A DNA stretch of 15,606 bases from Bacteroidota bacterium (GTDB taxonomy: Bacteria > Bacteroidota > Bacteroidia > Chitinophagales > LD1), in the NCBI GenBank assembly GCA_018267355.1, contig JAFDYP010000578.1, forward strand, positions 1 through 15,606, in the 5' to 3' direction. The notes under the pieces were generated by a model, which saw only the letters and a list, made by a program, of their open reading frames with translations, had not been told where the DNA came from and searched no databases. The position numbers and the translations under genes were made by a program. Positions 12,791-15,606 of this stretch are shown piece after piece. Within the stretch, counting starts at the first letter, position 1. Each line of letters opens with the position of its first letter.

Positions 12791-13585
12791 ATGTACATGA
12801 AGACCGGCATACGAACTTTTGCTGCGACCCTGGGCTCCAGGCTCCTGCACAGTGAGGTCGTGATAAAACTGGCCCACAGATATCCCCGTACCTATCAGTG
12901 GATCATAAGGCGGTTTAGCCTGCGATCCTTTGCAGGATTGCCACTCACGCTGCTGACAGTATTATTTATCACAAATATCCTGCTGCTGGCCGATCTGGCA
13001 GAGGATGTGGTAAATGCCGAGGGTATCATTCTGCTGGATAGCAAAGTCACTATGTGGTTTTACAGCATCAGGACCCCCATCGTGGCCAAGGCCTTTTACA
13101 TATTGACTCAACTGGCCAGTGTATATGCAGTGCTAGGTGTGGCTTTTGTCACTACACTCGTGCTGATCAGGTACAGGCGGTGGGCGGCGCTATGGGGCAT
13201 GCTCATCACCGTGTCCGGGAGTATCATTACCATGGCATCGGGCAAGCATATATTTGAGATAAACCGTCCACATCAATTTGCATACTATCACGAAGAGTCG
13301 TTTAGCTTTCCTAGCGGTCATGCCACGATCGCAGCTTCCTTTTACCTGTATATACTTTACCTGCTGCTACGGTCAGTACGGGGCACTGCGGTGAGGATAG
13401 GTCTCAGCATTATCTTCCTGAGTATCATACTGGCCATCGGGCTCAGCCGTCTCTATCTGTGCGTGCACTACCTGAGTGATGTGACGGCCGGCTACTGCCT
13501 GGGTATAGGGTGGCTGCTGCTCAGTATCAGTGTAGTGGAGTGGCAAGGGAAAAGCCAGGAGGGCTCATTGACTACAAACCCCTGA
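12791..13585 (+). CDS. PAP2 family phosphatase, membrane-bound
   Basis: 264 residues with all three phosphatidic-acid-phosphatase-2 motifs: K152-x6-R159-P160 (KHIFEINRP), P174-S-G-H177 (PSGHAT) and S219-R-x5-H226-x3-D230 (SRLYLCVHYLSD). The catalytic histidines are therefore intact. About six membrane helices are present (for example 48-68, 108-127, 133-150, 178-194, 201-218 and 230-249), with a soluble N terminus. Such enzymes dephosphorylate phosphatidate, phosphatidylglycerophosphate, undecaprenyl pyrophosphate or lipid A; the family match does not choose between them. The ATG at 12791, 12 bp after the nuclease stop, or a second ATG at 12797, gives a natural start. It shares a transcript with the nuclease. 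This physical pair may be functional, but co-transcription with an unrelated gene is equally possible. Confidence 0.9.
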   Translation: MYMKTGIRTFAATLGSRLLHSEVVIKLAHRYPRTYQWIIRRFSLRSFAGLPLTLLTVLFITNILLLADLAEDVVNAEGIILLDSKVTMWFYSIRTPIVAKAFYILTQLASVYAVLGVAFVTTLVLIRYRRWAALWGMLITVSGSIITMASGKHIFEINRPHQFAYYHEESFSFPSGHATIAASFYLYILYLLLRSVRGTAVRIGLSIIFLSIILAIGLSRLYLCVHYLSDVTAGYCLGIGWLLLSISVVEWQGKSQEGSLTTNP

Positions 13586-13595
13586 TATCGTCAGG
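13581..13595. repeat. Short inverted repeat spanning two convergent stop codons
   Basis: CCTGA (13581-13585) and TCAGG (13591-13595) pair around TATCG. The left arm contains the TGA of the phosphatase gene and the right arm the reverse complement of the TGA of the P-type ATPase gene. There is no T-run on either side, so it is a weak terminator candidate at best. Symmetry may simply reflect the two TGA stops. Confidence 0.25.
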
Positions 13596-15606
13596 ATTTG
13601 GCTAGCTTATTTCGGGCAAATTTGATCACCTCCAGGATCACTAACATCAGGCCTGATGCGGCTACAGCAATGATAAAATGCCTGAGCCCCGGATACTCAA
13701 AACTGAAGAGCTGCCGGAGAGCCGCTACAAAGGTGATCAGCACGAGTATGACCATAGCCGCCGCTACGATAGCCAGCGCCGCTACGTTTCGCTCCAGTAT
13801 CACTGATATGACACTCCTGGTCCTGGACAGCGAGGTGAGGATAAGAAATACATTGCCGATGATCAAAGATGAAAATGCTATAGCGCGTACCTCTCCATCG
13901 CTGTGCCCCTCACGGATCGAAGCGAAATATACCACCATCACAGCGGCCAGGAGCAGCAGGCCCCTCAGAATGCTGGCTCCTATCTTGCGCCAGCCGAAAA
14001 AACGCTCAGCAGGATCGCGCGGCCGCCGGGCCATTATACCCTTCTCCTCCGGCTCAGTCTCAAAAGCAACGGATGAAACCGGATCGATGATCAATTCCAT
14101 GAATACGATATGCAATGGCAAAAGGAGCAATGGCAATGATGTGAAAAATGCCGGTAGCAATGCCAGACCGATGATAGGAATATGAATAGCTATGACATAT
14201 GACATAGCCTTCTGCAAATTGTCAAAAATCCTCCGGCCAAGGCGTATCGCAGCTACAATAGAGGCGAAATTATCATCGAGCAGTACCAGAGAGGAGGCCT
14301 CTCTGGCTACGTCTGTGCCGCGGCTGCCCATCGCTATGCCTATATCAGCAGCTTTTAGTGCCGGTGCATCATTTACACCGTCTCCGGTCATAGCTACGAT
14401 CTCATTATTGGCCATGAGAGCTTTGACGATCCTCAGTTTTTGATCTGGTATGACCCGTGCGAAAACATTGACTTGACCGATCACGGCCTGCAGCTCTGTA
14501 TCCGTCATGGATTTCAACTCATCGCCGCTCATGATTTTGCCTCCGGCATCTATACCTGCCTGCGTAGCGATACTCCGCGCCGTAGCGGGAAAATCACCCG
14601 TGATCATGACCACCTTGATACCGGCCTCCCGGCACTCCCTGACCGCCTGTGGCACTTCTGGCCGTACCGGATCTTCCAGTCCCAGTAGCCCTACGAAAGT
14701 GAAACTGAATCCTGTCTGCGAGTCAGGGAGTGCGTCGGGATGCGCATCACTACTCGCCGCTGCTATGACCCTGTATCCTTTGGCGGCCATCTGCTGTACG
14801 ATATTGAGCTGCCGGACCGTCTCAGCCTCAGACATTTTGCACAACCTGAATATCTCTTCGGGCGCCCCCTTGCAGTACGCCCGGATGGCGCTGTCGATGC
14901 GCAGCACGCGCGTCATAGCCAATAGCTGCCTGCTAAAGGGATACTCCCTGATCAGTTCACACGAAGGACGCTCAGGATATACCGATCCATATGCCCGCTC
15001 AAATGCCCGCTCCATCGGGTCTATAGACTGGGATGGTGAGGCGTAAAAAGCACAGGCCACTACGGATGCTGCGGTATGATCCATCTGGCCAAAGGCGTCG
15101 CGCAGGATCATGGTGCCTCCATCATAGAGGGCTGCGACTTCCATTTGGTTTTGCGTGATAGTACCAGTTTTGTCACTGCAGAGTACTGTAGCGGACCCCA
15201 GTGTCTCTATGGCGGAGGGTTTGCGGGTCAGTACATTTTTTTTGGAGAGGCGCCAAGACCCCAGCGCAAGAAAAACGGTAAGCACTACGGGAAACTCCTC
15301 CGGCAAGATGGCCATAGCTGCGGAGAGCCCGCTAAGCAGCGATTGGAGCAGATGGCCCCGCGTGAAATAAAAAGCTGCCACCACACCCACGCTGATGAGC
15401 GCACCGATGATAAAGAGATTTCTGATCAGGATACTCATCTCCTTTTGCAGGCGGGTAGTATCCTGACCTATAGTTTGCAGAGACTTGCCGATCTGACCAA
15501 ACTGAGTATCCTGGCCGGTGGTGAGCACGGTAGCCAATCCCCGACCCTGTACTACCAGCGTGCCACTATACACGAGGCCATGGGCATCCTGCCCCCCGGG
15601 CAAAAC
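13591..15606 (-). CDS. P-type cation-transporting ATPase, 5' end cut off by the window edge
   Basis: About 671 residues of a P-type ATPase are present. The gene continues past the right edge, as the codon there is not a real start. The end of the A-domain (VYSGTLVVQGRGLATVLTTG) is followed by the M4 motif PEEFP. Then come the phosphorylation site CSDKTGTIT, the KGAPEE nucleotide-binding site, the MITGD hinge and TGDGVNDAPALKAADIGIAMG. After these lie six C-terminal membrane helices (M5-M10). The catalytic Asp is about residue 144 of the visible part, so roughly 190 residues are missing. The P- and N-domains are standard, so it is an ATP-driven pump. In M4 the usual PEGLP is PEEFP, M5 (MSYVIAIHIPIIG) lacks the Ca2+-binding Asn/Glu, and M6 reads ELIIDPVSSVAFETEP, so the ion cannot be named. 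It ends 5 bp from the convergent phosphatase. Confidence 0.92.
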   Translation of the reverse strand, partial: VLPGGQDAHGLVYSGTLVVQGRGLATVLTTGQDTQFGQIGKSLQTIGQDTTRLQKEMSILIRNLFIIGALISVGVVAAFYFTRGHLLQSLLSGLSAAMAILPEEFPVVLTVFLALGSWRLSKKNVLTRKPSAIETLGSATVLCSDKTGTITQNQMEVAALYDGGTMILRDAFGQMDHTAASVVACAFYASPSQSIDPMERAFERAYGSVYPERPSCELIREYPFSRQLLAMTRVLRIDSAIRAYCKGAPEEIFRLCKMSEAETVRQLNIVQQMAAKGYRVIAAASSDAHPDALPDSQTGFSFTFVGLLGLEDPVRPEVPQAVRECREAGIKVVMITGDFPATARSIATQAGIDAGGKIMSGDELKSMTDTELQAVIGQVNVFARVIPDQKLRIVKALMANNEIVAMTGDGVNDAPALKAADIGIAMGSRGTDVAREASSLVLLDDNFASIVAAIRLGRRIFDNLQKAMSYVIAIHIPIIGLALLPAFFTSLPLLLLPLHIVFMELIIDPVSSVAFETEPEEKGIMARRPRDPAERFFGWRKIGASILRGLLLLAAVMVVYFASIREGHSDGEVRAIAFSSLIIGNVFLILTSLSRTRSVISVILERNVAALAIVAAAMVILVLITFVAALRQLFSFEYPGLRHFIIAVAASGLMLVILEVIKFARNKLAKS

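Noticed and set aside
13598..14185. Plus-strand frames opposite the P-type ATPase (also 14192-14443, 14507-15046 and 15155-15370)
   Set aside because: They lie inside a gene with unambiguous ATPase motifs. Ser/Arg/Ile-rich translations show no domain.
1..15606. CRISPR array, tRNA, rRNA or insertion sequence
   Set aside because: No regularly spaced repeats, cloverleaf sequence, ribosomal signature, transposase motif or terminal inverted repeats were seen.

Overview
The window looks like a chromosomal segment of a Bacteroidota (Bacteroidetes) bacterium, most likely of the Chitinophagales/Chitinophagaceae type. Three things point there. One is a secreted subtilisin-like protease ending in an SprB-like repeat and a type IX secretion (Por) C-terminal sorting domain. 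The second is a set of promoters of the Bacteroidetes TTTG-N19/20-TAnnTTTG form. The third is the near absence of Shine-Dalgarno sequences. No rRNA, tRNA, insertion sequence or CRISPR array was recognised.

Layout, left to right. (1) The possible 3' end of an unidentified + strand gene, then a complete kynurenine 3-monooxygenase (203-1549). (2) A 367-bp gap with hairpins and a repeated motif, then a single-domain CheY-like response regulator (1917-2381), a gap holding a perfect palindrome, and a small XRE-type repressor (2672-2926). (3) A secreted T9SS-substrate subtilase (2967-5042) and an exported thioredoxin-fold protein (5094-6305). (4) A long minus-strand block, read right to left. Unit A (11289 to 10315) encodes a six-helix membrane protein and a winged-helix HTH_34-type regulator, closed by a strong terminator. 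Unit B (10227 to 6298) encodes a four-helix membrane protein, a 67-residue small protein, a DUF4173-like polytopic protein, a DUF1361 protein, another four-helix membrane protein and a Coq4-like protein with an intact HDxxHx11E metal motif. (5) On the + strand, a DUF962/Mpo1-like protein (11419-11760), an ATP-cone plus Mrr-type nuclease (11930-12778) and a PAP2 phosphatase (12791-13585). (6) A P-type cation ATPase on the minus strand, cut by the right edge.

The most interesting signal is a 25-bp element present twice (10237-10261 and 11289-11313, 22 of 25 bases identical). One copy sits at the promoter of unit A and the other at the head of unit B, so each lies just upstream of a first start codon and overlaps the predicted -7 box. 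The simplest reading is that the winged-helix regulator represses its own operon and, in trans, the adjacent membrane-protein/Coq4-like operon. The two units would then form one small regulon, apparently envelope- or lipid-related and of unknown function.

The second candidate is the close pair of an ATP-cone/Mrr nuclease and a PAP2 phosphatase. The nuclease has a complete PD-(D/E)xK core but no recognisable methylase or helicase partner nearby. Product assignments rest on motifs read by eye; no database search was possible.
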